A stretch of 64,000 nucleotides of DNA, taken from the NCBI GenBank assembly GCA_005656395.1, contig SRSI01000001.1:124001-188000 (forward strand). The letters are read 5' to 3'. This document shows, in pieces, positions 10,505-20,200 of this stretch. Each line of letters starts with the position of its first letter. Position 1 is the stretch's first letter. The translations under genes and the position numbers were made by a program. The stretch comes from Strongyloides papillosus (lineage: Eukaryota; Nematoda; Chromadorea; Rhabditida; Strongyloididae). Under the pieces are notes generated by a model. That model was not told the DNA's origin, ran no database searches, and saw only the letters and a list, made by a program, of their open reading frames with translations.

Positions 10505-12216
10505 AATTTTTTTAAAACACGTTTTGTGAGTCAACCAGACATTAGACCTACAACTGGAAAATTTTACCCCCCATTTTTATTTCATTAATAGAAAGAGCAA
10601 CTAAAATAATGTATGTTGGCAAATTCATTCGGTCTGAAACTTTAAGATACAGAAGCTACAGTGACTCAAAGTCGGAAAAATTGATTTCTATAAGTTCCCG
10701 GTAAATAAGCTTTTTCAAAAATAAATATTGCTTCTAGGAGTAGTTCTTTATAAGAAAACGAATGAGAATACTTTCGGATACGTAAATTTCCGTCTTTATT
10801 GTCTTTTGAAATTTTTTTATAGTTTTTTTCATTTTTTGAGTATAAAAATCAAAGAAGCGCATGTTCTCACTATGCTTATTCAATTTTTCATGTAATTTTA
10901 CACCTAGATTCAACAAATAATAAAAAATAAAAAGTGTAACACAATATGTTTTTGAGTATGAGTACAAAAATGAAAAAAACGCATGTTTTCATTTTGTTCA
11001 TTCGTTTTTTCATGAAACATTACCTCTAGAAACAATATTTATTTTAAAAAAAATCTATTTACCGGAAACTTGTAAAAATAAATTTTTCCGACCCTGTACA
11101 CACAAAAAAAAAATGGAACACACATTTGCGTAAAATGTAATAAATTTGTCCCACCTAATAAAATTTGAATTTTCTTGATTTGCGATAATTTTAACGCAAT
11201 TATTTTGTACAAAAAATTAAGACAATAATTAAAATTAGTTTTTATTTTATATTTTATTGTTTTTATTTTAAAACTTAAGTTATTTTTTACAATACATTTT
11301 AAAATACAATATTAGATTTTAACTTATTATAAGATTAAAAAATGCTTTAATAAAGAGTATTTATCGATATATGATAGTATTTTTTAGATGTTCTTCAATT
11401 GTTTGAATAACTATAAATAAGATTTTTATAAAAAGTTATATTCATCTGATGACTCAACTTTTTTATACTGTTTTTCAAGATCATCTTTAAAAGTCAAACC
11501 GATTAAAAGTTTTAAAACATTATACGTTTTGTTCATAGTAAAAAAATTTTTTAAATATTTTAATTTAAATAAGAAAAATAGCAAGTACTAAGATAATATT
11601 TTCAATGAACATTACTTTGTATGGTTAGGTAATTATCATTCTTTCTTATTGTTGTTGTTAAATTTCTAAATTTTTCAATTTACTGGTGTTAACGGGATGT
11701 TTAAAAGAATGATTTTTGTTAAAATGTTAACAACTTTACACGAAATTGACTACTGATAACTCACTTCATAATATATTATAAAAATGAATTAGATTCTAAA
11801 ATAGGTGTAATATTTTTAAAATTTCTAAGATTAAATAAATGTTTCATTACTTAAAAATATTAAAAGTATATATTTTTGTAAAAACACGACCGAATTCATG
11901 CGAAAATCTAACATTTTGCCTCATTTAAAACATTTTTGTTGTCGCCTGATATTTTTAAAATTTGAATAAATTTTGACATTTCAAAGTGGTGGGACATTTT
12001 ATTGCATTTTATGTAATAATGTCAAAATTTGTCCCACTTTTTTTTGTGTGTATTACTGCAGTTCCTGTATCTCAAAGTTTCAGACTGAATAAATCTGCCA
12101 ACATACATTATTTTTGTTGCTCTTTTTTTTAATAAAATAAAAATGGGGGGTTACAAATTTGTGTTGTATCAAATTTTTAAAAAATGTTCGACTGACTCAA
12201 AAAACGTGATTTAAAA
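10505..12216. repeat. Inverted-repeat element with arms of about 200-250 bp
   Basis: The left arm (about 10505-10740, with TATGTTGGCAAATTCATTCG) is matched in reverse complement by a right arm at about 11030-11096 plus 12053-12216 (CAACATACATTATTTTTGTT, CCGGAAACTTG). The right arm is interrupted by the TA-flanked element at 11099-12050. The inner part has a second short repeat (about 10859-10930 and 10982-11046, both with CATGTTYTCA). No coding sequence. The short open frame at 10734-10967 overlaps repeat arms and is not supported. Confidence 0.6.
11099..12050. mobile_element. TA-flanked TIR element (CACACAAAAAAAARTGG ends)
   Basis: Left end CACACAAAAAAAAAATGGAAC and right end, read in reverse, CACACAAAAAAAAGTGGGACA, both flanked by TA (11097-11098 and 12051-12052). 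A second shared block, GTCCCACC, sits inside each end. Non-coding and AT-rich, so non-autonomous. It inserted into the right arm of the inverted-repeat element at 10505-12216: removing it restores homology to the left arm. Confidence 0.75.
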
Positions 12217-12260
12217 TGTTTACAATTTTAAAAACTTAAAAATCTCTTGTTTTATAATTA

Positions 12261-12991
12261 GTAAGGTGCAATAAAAATTTACCAAAATTTAGAAGTGCCC
12301 CAATTGATATAAAATTTTATATATATATAGAAATTTATATGCTGATTCTATTTTTCAATTAATATTTTTAAAAAATTGAGTGTAAACACCCATAAAAAGG
12401 GGTAAGCAAAAGTTACTTTAGGACCAAAGTGTTGCAGGTGACACCATCCTAAATGAAGTATAAACCAATAATCTAATGCTTTATTTAAGCATATCTTAAA
12501 ATAAAAACAATTATTTTAGGATTTTTTTTAATAATAATGGATAAACATTACAAACAGAAGTCTTAAACATAGCTATTTAAGCATAAATAATAAAATTTCT
12601 ATAGTAAAATGCTATGTTTAGTAGTCAAATTCTAATAATTTTTATTAAAGTCAGTTCTTGAGCAATTGAGAAGATTAAAATCTCATTTTGTAGCCAATAA
12701 TATAATCTATTTAAATTAATTAGCTTTTAATGATGGGTGGTCAATTAATAAATATACTAATTAATTAATCAATAAACAATAAAAAAGTTTTTTTTCAAAT
12801 TTCGTCATATTTTATCAGCATTTTTCGTATCATTCGACTTTAAATTTTATGCTGATAATGAAAATAATATTTGTTTTTCATAATAGTTATTTATTAAAAA
12901 ATTACTAACTTATAACAAACATTGACATTTTACAAAATTTTTTTTGGATGCGGAATAAAGTTCTTAAAAAAACAACTTCATTGCACCTTAC
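12261..12991. mobile_element. TA-flanked TIR element (GTAAGGTGCAAT ends)
   Basis: GTAAGGTGCAAT at 12261 is matched by ATTGCACCTTAC ending at 12991, with TA on each side (12259-12260, 12992-12993). No coding sequence; about 730 bp. A related end, AAGGTGCAATGAG, occurs near 31682. Looks like a non-autonomous Tc1/mariner-type element. Confidence 0.65.
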
Positions 12992-13087
12992 TAATTATAT
13001 AATCAAATTCTTTATTTCGTTTGCAATTGTTCTAAGTAATAGAAATTATTATAATAACATTATTAATATGACAAAAATTAATAACAA

Positions 13088-13216
13088 AGTAAAAATTATG
13101 CATAATTTTTAATTCTTTGTAAGACCTTTGTTTATTGGGGAGTTATCTCCCAGTTTTAGTTACACTTTTTATTATTTCATTTATTATCCACTTCTCTCAT
13201 AATAAAATTTTCAACT
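13088..13216 (+). repeat. 5' LTR
   Basis: 129 bp, identical to 16195-16323. Contains TTGGGGAGTTATCTCCCAG, a perfect short hairpin (GGGAGATAAC pairs with GTTATCTCCC). The gag start codon lies only 15 bases beyond its end, which leaves no obvious tRNA primer-binding site. Confidence 0.9.
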
Positions 13217-13231
13217 ACTAACGTCATCAAC

Positions 13232-14173
13232 ATGACCCCAGTAGTAACTTCAGAATTACTCCTATATGAATTCAACAGACTATCTAAGCTCCCATCAACC
13301 TCTCTCAAACGTGAAGCTGCAGACGCGGCACCATCATCTCTGAACAAAGCATGGCTACTTCGGTTTTGTATGGAAAAGAAATTTGGAACTATGTGCACAT
13401 CCCAATTATTACAAAATTTTTTAATTTGTCCTAAGAAAATTTCAAACTTCAGTAATAATTCTTTATCACTTCAGATGACAAATACTACTCCAGCGAATAC
13501 TGTTAGACGTTACGAATGCTGCTTACAGGTTCAATTATTTGACTACAAGAGCAAAACTAGAAATGTCGAAAGATTCATCAGTGAAATGGAGGAGGCAATG
13601 TTTCTGGACCAAATTGATGAACACGATAGAGCTACAAAGATAAGACTCTTGAGACTACGATGTACTACTGAGACCAAGGAACTTCTACCAGACATGGGAG
13701 AGCTTACGTACGAACAATACAAAAGCGCTTTGATCGACCTTTTCCCGCCTGTTCCTCCCGCTGTTTTTATGATGGAGTACATTTCCTACAAAGTCTTACC
13801 TTCAGAAGAATCCTTCACTAAACTAAGAGAACTTGCGGATCGTGCTTACAAGAACAAACCGGTGGCTGAGAAAAAGGCTTCAGTAATCTTGAGACTTATG
13901 GAGGCATTTAGCAAACATGAGAATGTATGGACCTATCTTAGTCAATCTCACACGGATACCACAATCTCTACAATCATCTCTGAAGTCAGTCGTATGGCAC
14001 TTTTGAACAAAGACAGAAAATTCAAGCTTCAGTCAAACGTTTCTTGTGACCACTGTATGATTTCAGGACACATCGCTTCACAATGTCGTCGTAAACAATC
14101 TGGTTTGCCACAAGGTGATTATCGTAAGAAACCAACTCCAAATCCAACCGTCAGTTCGAACCAGGGAAACTAG
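13232..14173 (+). CDS. Gag-like nucleocapsid protein of the LTR retrotransposon
   Basis: 313 residues. Gag forms the particle that packages the element's RNA. The central part (about residues 90-220) has the helical, Glu/Leu-rich look of a retrotransposon gag domain (RFISEMEEAMFLDQIDEHD). Near the C-terminus a single zinc knuckle, CDHCMISGHIASQC, fits C-x2-C-x4-H-x4-C and would bind nucleic acid. The end is basic and Pro-rich. The stop TAG at 14171-14173 directly follows a slippery heptamer. The ATG at 13232 gives the longest frame; an internal ATG at 13475 would give a shorter protein starting just before the gag-like core. Base composition is clearly less AT-rich than the flanks. Confidence 0.85.
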   Translation: MTPVVTSELLLYEFNRLSKLPSTSLKREAADAAPSSLNKAWLLRFCMEKKFGTMCTSQLLQNFLICPKKISNFSNNSLSLQMTNTTPANTVRRYECCLQVQLFDYKSKTRNVERFISEMEEAMFLDQIDEHDRATKIRLLRLRCTTETKELLPDMGELTYEQYKSALIDLFPPVPPAVFMMEYISYKVLPSEESFTKLRELADRAYKNKPVAEKKASVILRLMEAFSKHENVWTYLSQSHTDTTISTIISEVSRMALLNKDRKFKLQSNVSCDHCMISGHIASQCRRKQSGLPQGDYRKKPTPNPTVSSNQGN

Positions 14174-16212
14174 ATAGGCCTGGACTTGTTCCAGGCAATT
14201 CAACCTCCAGCTCTCCTCTCTTCCACGAAACCAATTTCACCAATACTTTAGACTCTCAATCTCTGCTACAATCATATAAAACTGTTCAAATTGCTTCAGG
14301 AAGTGTATCAAAATCAATCTCTGCCTTATTTGATACGGGTAGTACCTGTACTGCAATATCTTCAACTTTAGCGAAATCACTTAATATTGAAAAAGGCACA
14401 GACACTGTAGACATCAAGTACCTCAACACCCAGTCTTCTGCAATTACTGCTCGGAATAAACTTCTTATCACTCTTGGTAATCGACTCTGCTACTGCTATT
14501 CTGTCATCATCAATAATGCCTCAAGTGACATCATTATTGGCCAGTCCGAACTTCAGAAATTACGAATCTCCTTCCTCTTCTCACCAAACAAAGTAGAAAT
14601 TAATGCTATTGAATGTAATCAGACCTCTCAAAAAAATAGAATACTCTCAGAGACTCCTTCAGTGGTTAGTGCAGACTCTTTTGATTTGAGCTGTTGCTCG
14701 ATTTCAGCACCAAAGATAGAATTTAAGCAATCTCACTTGAACAAGAACCCTCGATATGATATTCAGAATCCAACTGTACGCGGTAAATGTAAACAGCATG
14801 TGTTAGAAATGATCTCTCACAATTTGGCTTCTCGATATGCATCACGATTCATTTGCAACTTACGTCCTGTAGAAAAGAAATCTGGTGATATCTGGATGAC
14901 TCTAGACATGCGTCCTGTTAACGACATTATGGTTCCTATATATTACTCATCACCAAAGATTAACTTAATTCTCCACTCCATGGGTACATTCGATTTTATA
15001 AGTCGGTTAGATCTCTGCAATGCATACACACAAATTCCTCTTGATCCTGTTGATAACAGAACCATCGTTGGTCGCATTGCTGGTGTTCTCTTTTCTCAGC
15101 TTCGTTTACCACAAAGTGGACGGAATTCACCAGCAACACTTCAGTCCCTTATCAATCAAGTTTCAGCAGACACACCGAGCATGGCATTTCAGAATGACAT
15201 TTGGATTCGTACCAAAGGCACTGCATCTCTACATTCTGATGAAGTGATTTCAACTTATAAGGCTCTTGTTGCACACAATTTGAAGATTTCTCTTGACAAA
15301 TCTGAATTCTTATCAAATGAAACGATCTTACTTGGTCACAGGATTACGGAAAAAGGTACTGCTATTGCCCCAAAATTTATCTCTACTATCACGAGCTTCT
15401 CACGTCCTACAGGTACATACCAGCTCCGGAAATTCCGTGGTATCTTCAATTTCTGCAAACGTTATATTAAGGGCTACTCTGTACTTGAATCAATTATTAA
15501 GAAATTCATCAGCAATACACCAAAGAAAGATACCAAGGCTTTCGTTACAATTCCAGACTCGGTACTTCAATCGATTGCTCTTATCAAACAACAATTTCAG
15601 AATGCATACACAATTGCCCATGTTCAATATGATTATCCTTTTATTCCACTCATTGTCGTACTTGAATTGAAAGCCATTGGTGCCTCTCTAACATTCTTTG
15701 GTGAACTTATTCAAGGCTGCCCTGTCCATATCTACAGTGATCATAAGAACTTGTTATCCATCATTCGAGAATCACATGATCCTAAATATGACAAATACAT
15801 TTACAATATTCTTCAGTCCTTCCCTGCTTCTGTCAACTACTTGCCTGAATTTCAGAATGCACTGGCTGGCACTCTCTCCAGACATCTTCCTTCTTTACAT
15901 GGGGGAGAAAATGAAATTAACATTTCAGAAGATGAAGACGTTGAACCATTCCAAATTCTCTATGAAGACACTACAATTATTGAAAGATGCCCCATTATTG
16001 CTGCTATCGATAAATGTTTAAGATATGCTACTATATCACTTTTAAAAAAAGCAGTTTCTTCAGCGATTAAGGACTTTATATTTCAAGGATCGTCAATGTT
16101 TTCAGACTACCTGTTAGAATTCACTCAAACCTCTCTCATTTATAATTATATGGGCATCAACTGGAGCCCAACCTTTATTTTTGGGGGAGTAAATAGTAAA
16201 AATTATGCATAA
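14128..16212 (+). CDS. Protease-reverse transcriptase frame of the LTR retrotransposon (defective)
   Basis: Open frame in -1 relation to gag, overlapping its last 46 bases; it is presumably made only as a Gag-Pol fusion. First comes a retropepsin-like protease with the active-site ALFDTGSTCT (about nt 14320-14350) and IIIGQSEL. Then the RT: LDMRPVND, FDFISRLDLCNAYTQIPLD (first catalytic Asp present) and a YxDD position that reads FQNDIW, so one of the two metal-binding Asp is lost. LLGHRITEKGTAI follows. The RNase H part lacks its first Asp region but keeps IYSDHKNLL, consistent with an internal deletion of several dozen codons. No integrase follows; the frame ends at 16212 inside the 3' LTR. 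RT activity is unlikely. Confidence 0.8.
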   Translation, partial: ETNSKSNRQFEPGKLDRPGLVPGNSTSSSPLFHETNFTNTLDSQSLLQSYKTVQIASGSVSKSISALFDTGSTCTAISSTLAKSLNIEKGTDTVDIKYLNTQSSAITARNKLLITLGNRLCYCYSVIINNASSDIIIGQSELQKLRISFLFSPNKVEINAIECNQTSQKNRILSETPSVVSADSFDLSCCSISAPKIEFKQSHLNKNPRYDIQNPTVRGKCKQHVLEMISHNLASRYASRFICNLRPVEKKSGDIWMTLDMRPVNDIMVPIYYSSPKINLILHSMGTFDFISRLDLCNAYTQIPLDPVDNRTIVGRIAGVLFSQLRLPQSGRNSPATLQSLINQVSADTPSMAFQNDIWIRTKGTASLHSDEVISTYKALVAHNLKISLDKSEFLSNETILLGHRITEKGTAIAPKFISTITSFSRPTGTYQLRKFRGIFNFCKRYIKGYSVLESIIKKFISNTPKKDTKAFVTIPDSVLQSIALIKQQFQNAYTIAHVQYDYPFIPLIVVLELKAIGASLTFFGELIQGCPVHIYSDHKNLLSIIRESHDPKYDKYIYNILQSFPASVNYLPEFQNALAGTLSRHLPSLHGGENEINISEDEDVEPFQILYEDTTIIERCPIIAAIDKCLRYATISLLKKAVSSAIKDFIFQGSSMFSDYLLEFTQTSLIYNYMGINWSPTFIFGGVNSKNYA
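14164..14173 (+). promoter_or_regulatory. Canonical -1 ribosomal frameshift site G_GGA_AAC before gag stop
   Basis: GGGAAAC at 14164-14170 fits the X_XXY_YYZ slippery rule in the gag frame (G GGA AAC) and is directly followed by the gag stop TAG. Slipping back one base moves ribosomes into the 14128-16212 frame. The required frame change (-1) agrees with the measured phases of the two ORFs. A downstream stimulatory structure was not worked out. Confidence 0.8.
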
Positions 16213-16323
16213 TTTTTAATTCTTTGTAAGACCTTTGTTTATTGGGGAGTTATCTCCCAGTTTTAGTTACACTTTTTATTATTTCATTTATTATCCACTT
16301 CTCTCATAATAAAATTTTCAACT
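16195..16323 (+). repeat. 3' LTR
   Basis: 129 bp, identical to the 5' LTR, followed by AACAA (16324-16328), which repeats the 5 bp before the 5' LTR. TTTTTGGGGGAGTAAAT just upstream is the likely polypurine primer for plus-strand synthesis. Confidence 0.9.
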
Positions 16324-16411
16324 AACAAAATCATTTTTTTTACTATATATATGGATACTCCTGTACTTTTTATTAAATTGCTATATTTAATTTTGTAAAA
16401 AGTTTTATCTA

Positions 16412-17846
16412 CAGGGTATCAACAAAGTTACCATAAAAGTTTTACTAAATATAACTTCTTTTAATGTAAACATATTTTCATGGTATTATATCTATCTGAA
16501 AGCCTTACTTTTAACTTAAAAAGGTTTTTACGAAGAATAAAAAAACGTCATGTTATAATATAGTTGTGACTATTTATGTTACCTCCATATTTTTTCATAA
16601 TTTTTGGGATTTTTTAACTTTTTCAAAACAATGTTATTTTTTCAAAACTTGTTATTTTTTTGCAATTTTGTATGCATATGATAGCCCAACTTCTTTTCTA
16701 CAAAATAGTGTAGAAATTATTTTTATAACAGAGTTATATATATTCCCAAATATATATATATTTTTCTCCTGAAACAATTAGAGGGAACAAATTACAAATA
16801 ATGACATTACTAGACCCAAAACATTAATTAAATTTTATGTTAATTTCTACTACCGTTAACTAATATTTGCCTTTTAAGTTATAAACTGATAATTTTATTG
16901 TAGGGTCACAGTCCGGTAAAATTGTTGTTATCTATATTTATATTAATAAATTTAACTACAGTAAAAATTTTATTAAATTGGTGTATGTGTTTCTATAAAA
17001 AAAAACACAAATTAAAAAATACAATAAATAATAACATTTAAATTATAAAAAATTAACCGACAATTTGACAAAATGACATTACGAAATAAAATTGTAGAGA
17101 CGCAATCCAAAATTTGAGAGATTAAACTAAATGACAAAAAAACAAAAATATTCCCTCTTATATACCCTTCTAGACAAAGGAAAAGAGAACTCTTTTTCGC
17201 GCTCTCCAATACAACACCAAAATCTATCAAAAAGAAAAATACCTTTTTTTCTTTACTATAACTTTATTTTAGGTAAAGATATGAACACTTTTTTAAGAAA
17301 CATTTTTAAAACAATTTTCTAACTAATAACACAAGGTATTTAAAAATATTCATATTTATGATAATAAAGAGCAAAAAATCTTTTACCATATAAAAATATT
17401 ATTAATTAGCGATAGTAGTTGTGTATTTACTTTTGATTTTTCAAAAACTGTTATAAAAAGATTAAAAAATTATTTTTACTATTGGAAAAATGAAAAACAT
17501 ATTATGTTTCATATCTTTACTTAAAATAAATTTATAATAGTAATTTCTACACTATTTTGTAGAAAAAAAGTTAAGCTATCAGATGCATATAAATGTTTGA
17601 AAAAATAACAAGATTCAAAAAAGTTACATCGTTTTGAAAATGTTAAAAATTTCTAAAAATCATGAAAAAAAAGAGATCACTTAAATGATCAAAACTTTAT
17701 TTAAAATTTATATTTTTTTATCCATCTTGAAGTCTTATTTAAGTAAGAAGTGAGGCTTTCAGATAGATATAATATTATAAAAATACGTTTACGTTGAAAA
17801 GAGTTATATTCAGTCAAACTTTTATGATAACTTTGTTGACACCCTG
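16412..17846. mobile_element. TA-flanked element with ~300-bp inverted repeats (CAGGGTRTCAACAAAGTTA)
   Basis: The left end CAGGGTATCAACAAAGTTAC is mirrored by GTTGACACCCTG at the right end, with TA on both sides (16410-16411, 17847-17848). Homology continues inward for about 300 bp on both arms (for example TCTACAAAATAGTGTAGAAA near 16696 and its reverse near 17554). The middle has no transposase, only short AT-rich frames. The CAGGGT...TCAACAAAG start and TA target are typical of the Tc1/mariner superfamily; this copy is non-autonomous. Confidence 0.75.
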
Positions 17847-17849
17847 TAT

Positions 17850-18729
17850 ATATACTGCAATTTATGCCACTATCTATTGAAATAAAAATGTTTATTTATA
17901 AAGTAATATGTTATATTTTAATAATTTAATAAATATTTAGCACATCAATCAAAAAAAAATATATTTATAGATATAGGTTGTGGCGTCCCCCTTTTCAAAC
18001 AATTCCCAATGCCCCCTAGATAACCAACTGACTTCAAGCCTTTATCACAATCAACTTTTATTTCACCAAACTTTAATTACAATAACACTCATAAATATAA
18101 GATTACACAAAGTAAAGTATAGTGGCCACCTAGGGATAACAATTAGAAATTACAAACTTATACTTATCCTTCGATCTCTTAACAATTCCTGAGATTCCCC
18201 TCAATCGTCTATGAAACCCCTAGTGGTCTACAAAATACAATGTATTAGAAATACATTACAATATAATTAAGATAATTAATAGCATTACAATATAACACAA
18301 CATACATATAAAATTTTGATTACATAAAAAACGACTACTACTATTACCTAAGTTAATAAAATGAATAATTTGATGACTCTCGCTACCTTATATAATAACA
18401 AAAACAATGTTCTCGAATTTTCCAAACAGTTTTTCAACTGTCATATTTTACTAAAAAATAAATTGAGAAATATAATTTTATAGTAAAATATTTTATATTC
18501 AGCGTAATTTTAAAAAAAAATACCTTTTATATAAAATAGTAATGATATTATGTAATAATATTTACGCTTTTTGATGATTTTATATTATGTAATTGTTAAA
18601 AATATGCAATACTTTTTATAAAAAATATCGTTCATATAATACATTAAGAACAATATAATTTAGTAATGAAAATAATTAAAATTTGTTTTATAATTGTCAA
18701 TGATATTTATGATGATAGTAATGTCATAC
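17850..18729. other. No gene seen; small GC-richer patch
   Basis: The patch at about 17975-18240 (TGGCGTCCCCC, GCCCCCTAGATAACC, GGCCACCTAGGG) stands out in composition and could be a retroelement fragment, but I find no repeat ends, domain or RNA fold to name it. The rest is AT-rich spacer. Confidence 0.3.
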
Positions 18730-18874
18730 TGTAGGCAACGCCTCTTGTTATAATAACCACTATTTAAATAATTCATTTTCTCCCTTTCTCCCACTTTTAC
18801 TTTATATACTTTTTTAACAATAATAAACAATTACCTTGAATATATTTTTATTATACTAGCCTATAAGGCTAACA
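18730..18874. mobile_element. Solo LTR with 4-bp target duplication ATAC
   Basis: Begins TGTAGGCAACGCC, ends GGCTAACA, flanked by ATAC on both sides (18726-18729 and 18875-18878). Contains TTTATATAC and AATAAAC that could be TATA and poly(A) signals. 145 bp, different in sequence from the solo LTR at 6861-7136 and from the AGT...ACT LTRs at 13088. Confidence 0.7.
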
Positions 18875-19144
18875 ATACTCAGAAAACGAATTTCTTTTGT
18901 GTGGAGGGTAGACATAAATAGAAAGAGTACCAATTAATAAAAACTTTATTTTAACACAAAATAAGACTATATCTAGTCACAAGAAAACGTTATCTATATA
19001 TTAAATTTATACGATGTTTCAAATCTTCTGAAGAAATAGTTTTGAAATTCATTTATTATACTGAGGGTTTTTACTATAGTATTCAAATCTAGGCTAATGG
19101 GCTGAAGATGTTTTACTTTTTGAATCTTCATTCTCATTTTTCTC

Positions 19145-20200
19145 TTACTCTTCATCATCATCATCTTCAGTTCCATCGTTATCTTCCTCTTCCTCCCTAT
19201 CATCATCGTTTTCAATTCCATCGTTATCTTCTTCTTCCTTCCTATCATCACCATTTTCAGTTCTATCGTTATCTTCCTCTTCATTCATATCATCATCTTC
19301 AGTTCCATCGTTATCTTCTTCTTCCTTCTCATCATCATCTTCAGTTCTATCGTTATCTTCTTCTTCATTCATATCATCATCTTCAGTTCCATCGTTATCT
19401 TCTTCTTCATTCATATCATCATTATCTTCAGTTCCATCGTTATCTTCTTCTTCCTCCTCATCTTCTGTAGGTGTTGTTTCTTTTTCCGTAGTAGTTGTAG
19501 GTTTTGGTGTAGTTTTTGGTTTAAGTCTTTTCGTGGGTTTTGGTTTTATTACAATTTTCTTTGTTGTGGATCTCCTAGTTGTGGGCCTTCTTGTTGTTGG
19601 TCTTCTAGTTATGGGTCTTCTTGTTGTTAGTCTTCTAGTTGCGGGTCTCCTAGTTGCAGGTCTCCAAGTTGCGAGTCTTCTTGTTGTTGGTCTTCTAGTT
19701 GTGGTTCTTCTAATTATTTTTCTTGTTGTTTTCATTAGTCTTTTTGTAGTTCTTCTACCTAATATTGGTCTACGAGTTGTCCTTACAGGTGGACGCAAAG
19801 GTCTTTTTGTTCTTTTCCGAAATGGAGGTACAGGTTTTGGAGGTACCCTTTTAGTAGTTGGTTTTCTCGGAGTTGTTCTCCTTTGAGGTAGCGGTCTTGG
19901 AGGTCGTCTTTTATTTATAGGTTTTTTTGATGCTGGTTTCCTTCTTGGAGAAGTCACTTTTCTACGTGGTATTACTTTAGGTTTCACTTGTCTTTTTATA
20001 CGAATATCATTAAATGGTTTTGAGTCAATATCATTAAGAGTAACAATATTTGAATCCATTTCATTAAAACTATTTTGCATAGATTTCTCTAGATCATTTT
20101 GTTTGAATGGATAGAACATTGAACTATCCATAAAAATTAATGTTGTTACATTGAGCAAGATAAGACACAATAGAATATGGTTAATGTTATTAATAAACAT
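19145..20200 (-). CDS. Predicted secreted charge-segregated repeat protein
   Basis: 351 residues, family not recognised. The N-terminus has a hydrophobic stretch (HILLCLILLNVTTLIF, about 8-23) that could be a signal peptide or anchor. A dibasic RIKRQ site near residue 70 could be cut by a furin-like protease. Residues about 70-230 are strongly basic with TTRRP-type repeats (TTRRPTTRRP), and the last ~110 residues are strongly acidic with repeats like EEEDNDGTEDDD. Such a split polyampholyte could bind matrix, cuticle or polyanions, but that is a guess. After the TAA at 19145-19147 the same frame stays acidic for about 16 codons before the next stop, so the end may differ between alleles. The repeats also create open frames on other strands, which are shadows. 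Confidence 0.65.
   Translation of the reverse strand: MFINNINHILLCLILLNVTTLIFMDSSMFYPFKQNDLEKSMQNSFNEMDSNIVTLNDIDSKPFNDIRIKRQVKPKVIPRRKVTSPRRKPASKKPINKRRPPRPLPQRRTTPRKPTTKRVPPKPVPPFRKRTKRPLRPPVRTTRRPILGRRTTKRLMKTTRKIIRRTTTRRPTTRRLATWRPATRRPATRRLTTRRPITRRPTTRRPTTRRSTTKKIVIKPKPTKRLKPKTTPKPTTTTEKETTPTEDEEEEEDNDGTEDNDDMNEEEDNDGTEDDDMNEEEDNDRTEDDDEKEEEDNDGTEDDDMNEEEDNDRTENGDDRKEEEDNDGIENDDDREEEEDNDGTEDDDDEE

Larger units (their letters stand above)
13088..16323 (+). mobile_element. Young LTR retrotransposon, 3.2 kb, identical LTRs, no integrase
   Basis: Two 129-bp LTRs (13088-13216 and 16195-16323) are identical by eye. They begin AGT and end ACT, and are flanked by a 5-bp target duplication AACAA (13083-13087, 16324-16328). 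Between them lie gag (zinc knuckle) and a protease-RT-truncated RNase H frame reached by -1 frameshifting. A purine-rich tract GGGGGAG precedes the 3' LTR. No integrase is present, the RT catalytic box is changed and RNase H is shortened. Identical LTRs mean recent insertion, so it was probably copied in trans by a complete relative. The insert sits about 100 bp right of the TA-flanked element at 12261-12991. Confidence 0.9.

Noticed and set aside
10734..10967. 77-residue minus-strand ORF
   Set aside because: It falls within the arms and inner repeat of an inverted-repeat element and has no protein-like features.
14662..16212. Pol ORF starting at GTG 14662
   Set aside because: The same frame is open back to 14128 and contains the protease active site, and a -1 frameshift site links it to gag; 14662 is not a real start.
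19108..19886. Plus-strand ORFs rich in His/Phe/Tyr or Leu/Val over the polyampholyte gene
   Set aside because: They are antisense shadows of short coding repeats; the minus-strand frame has a hydrophobic leader, a cleavage site and full length.
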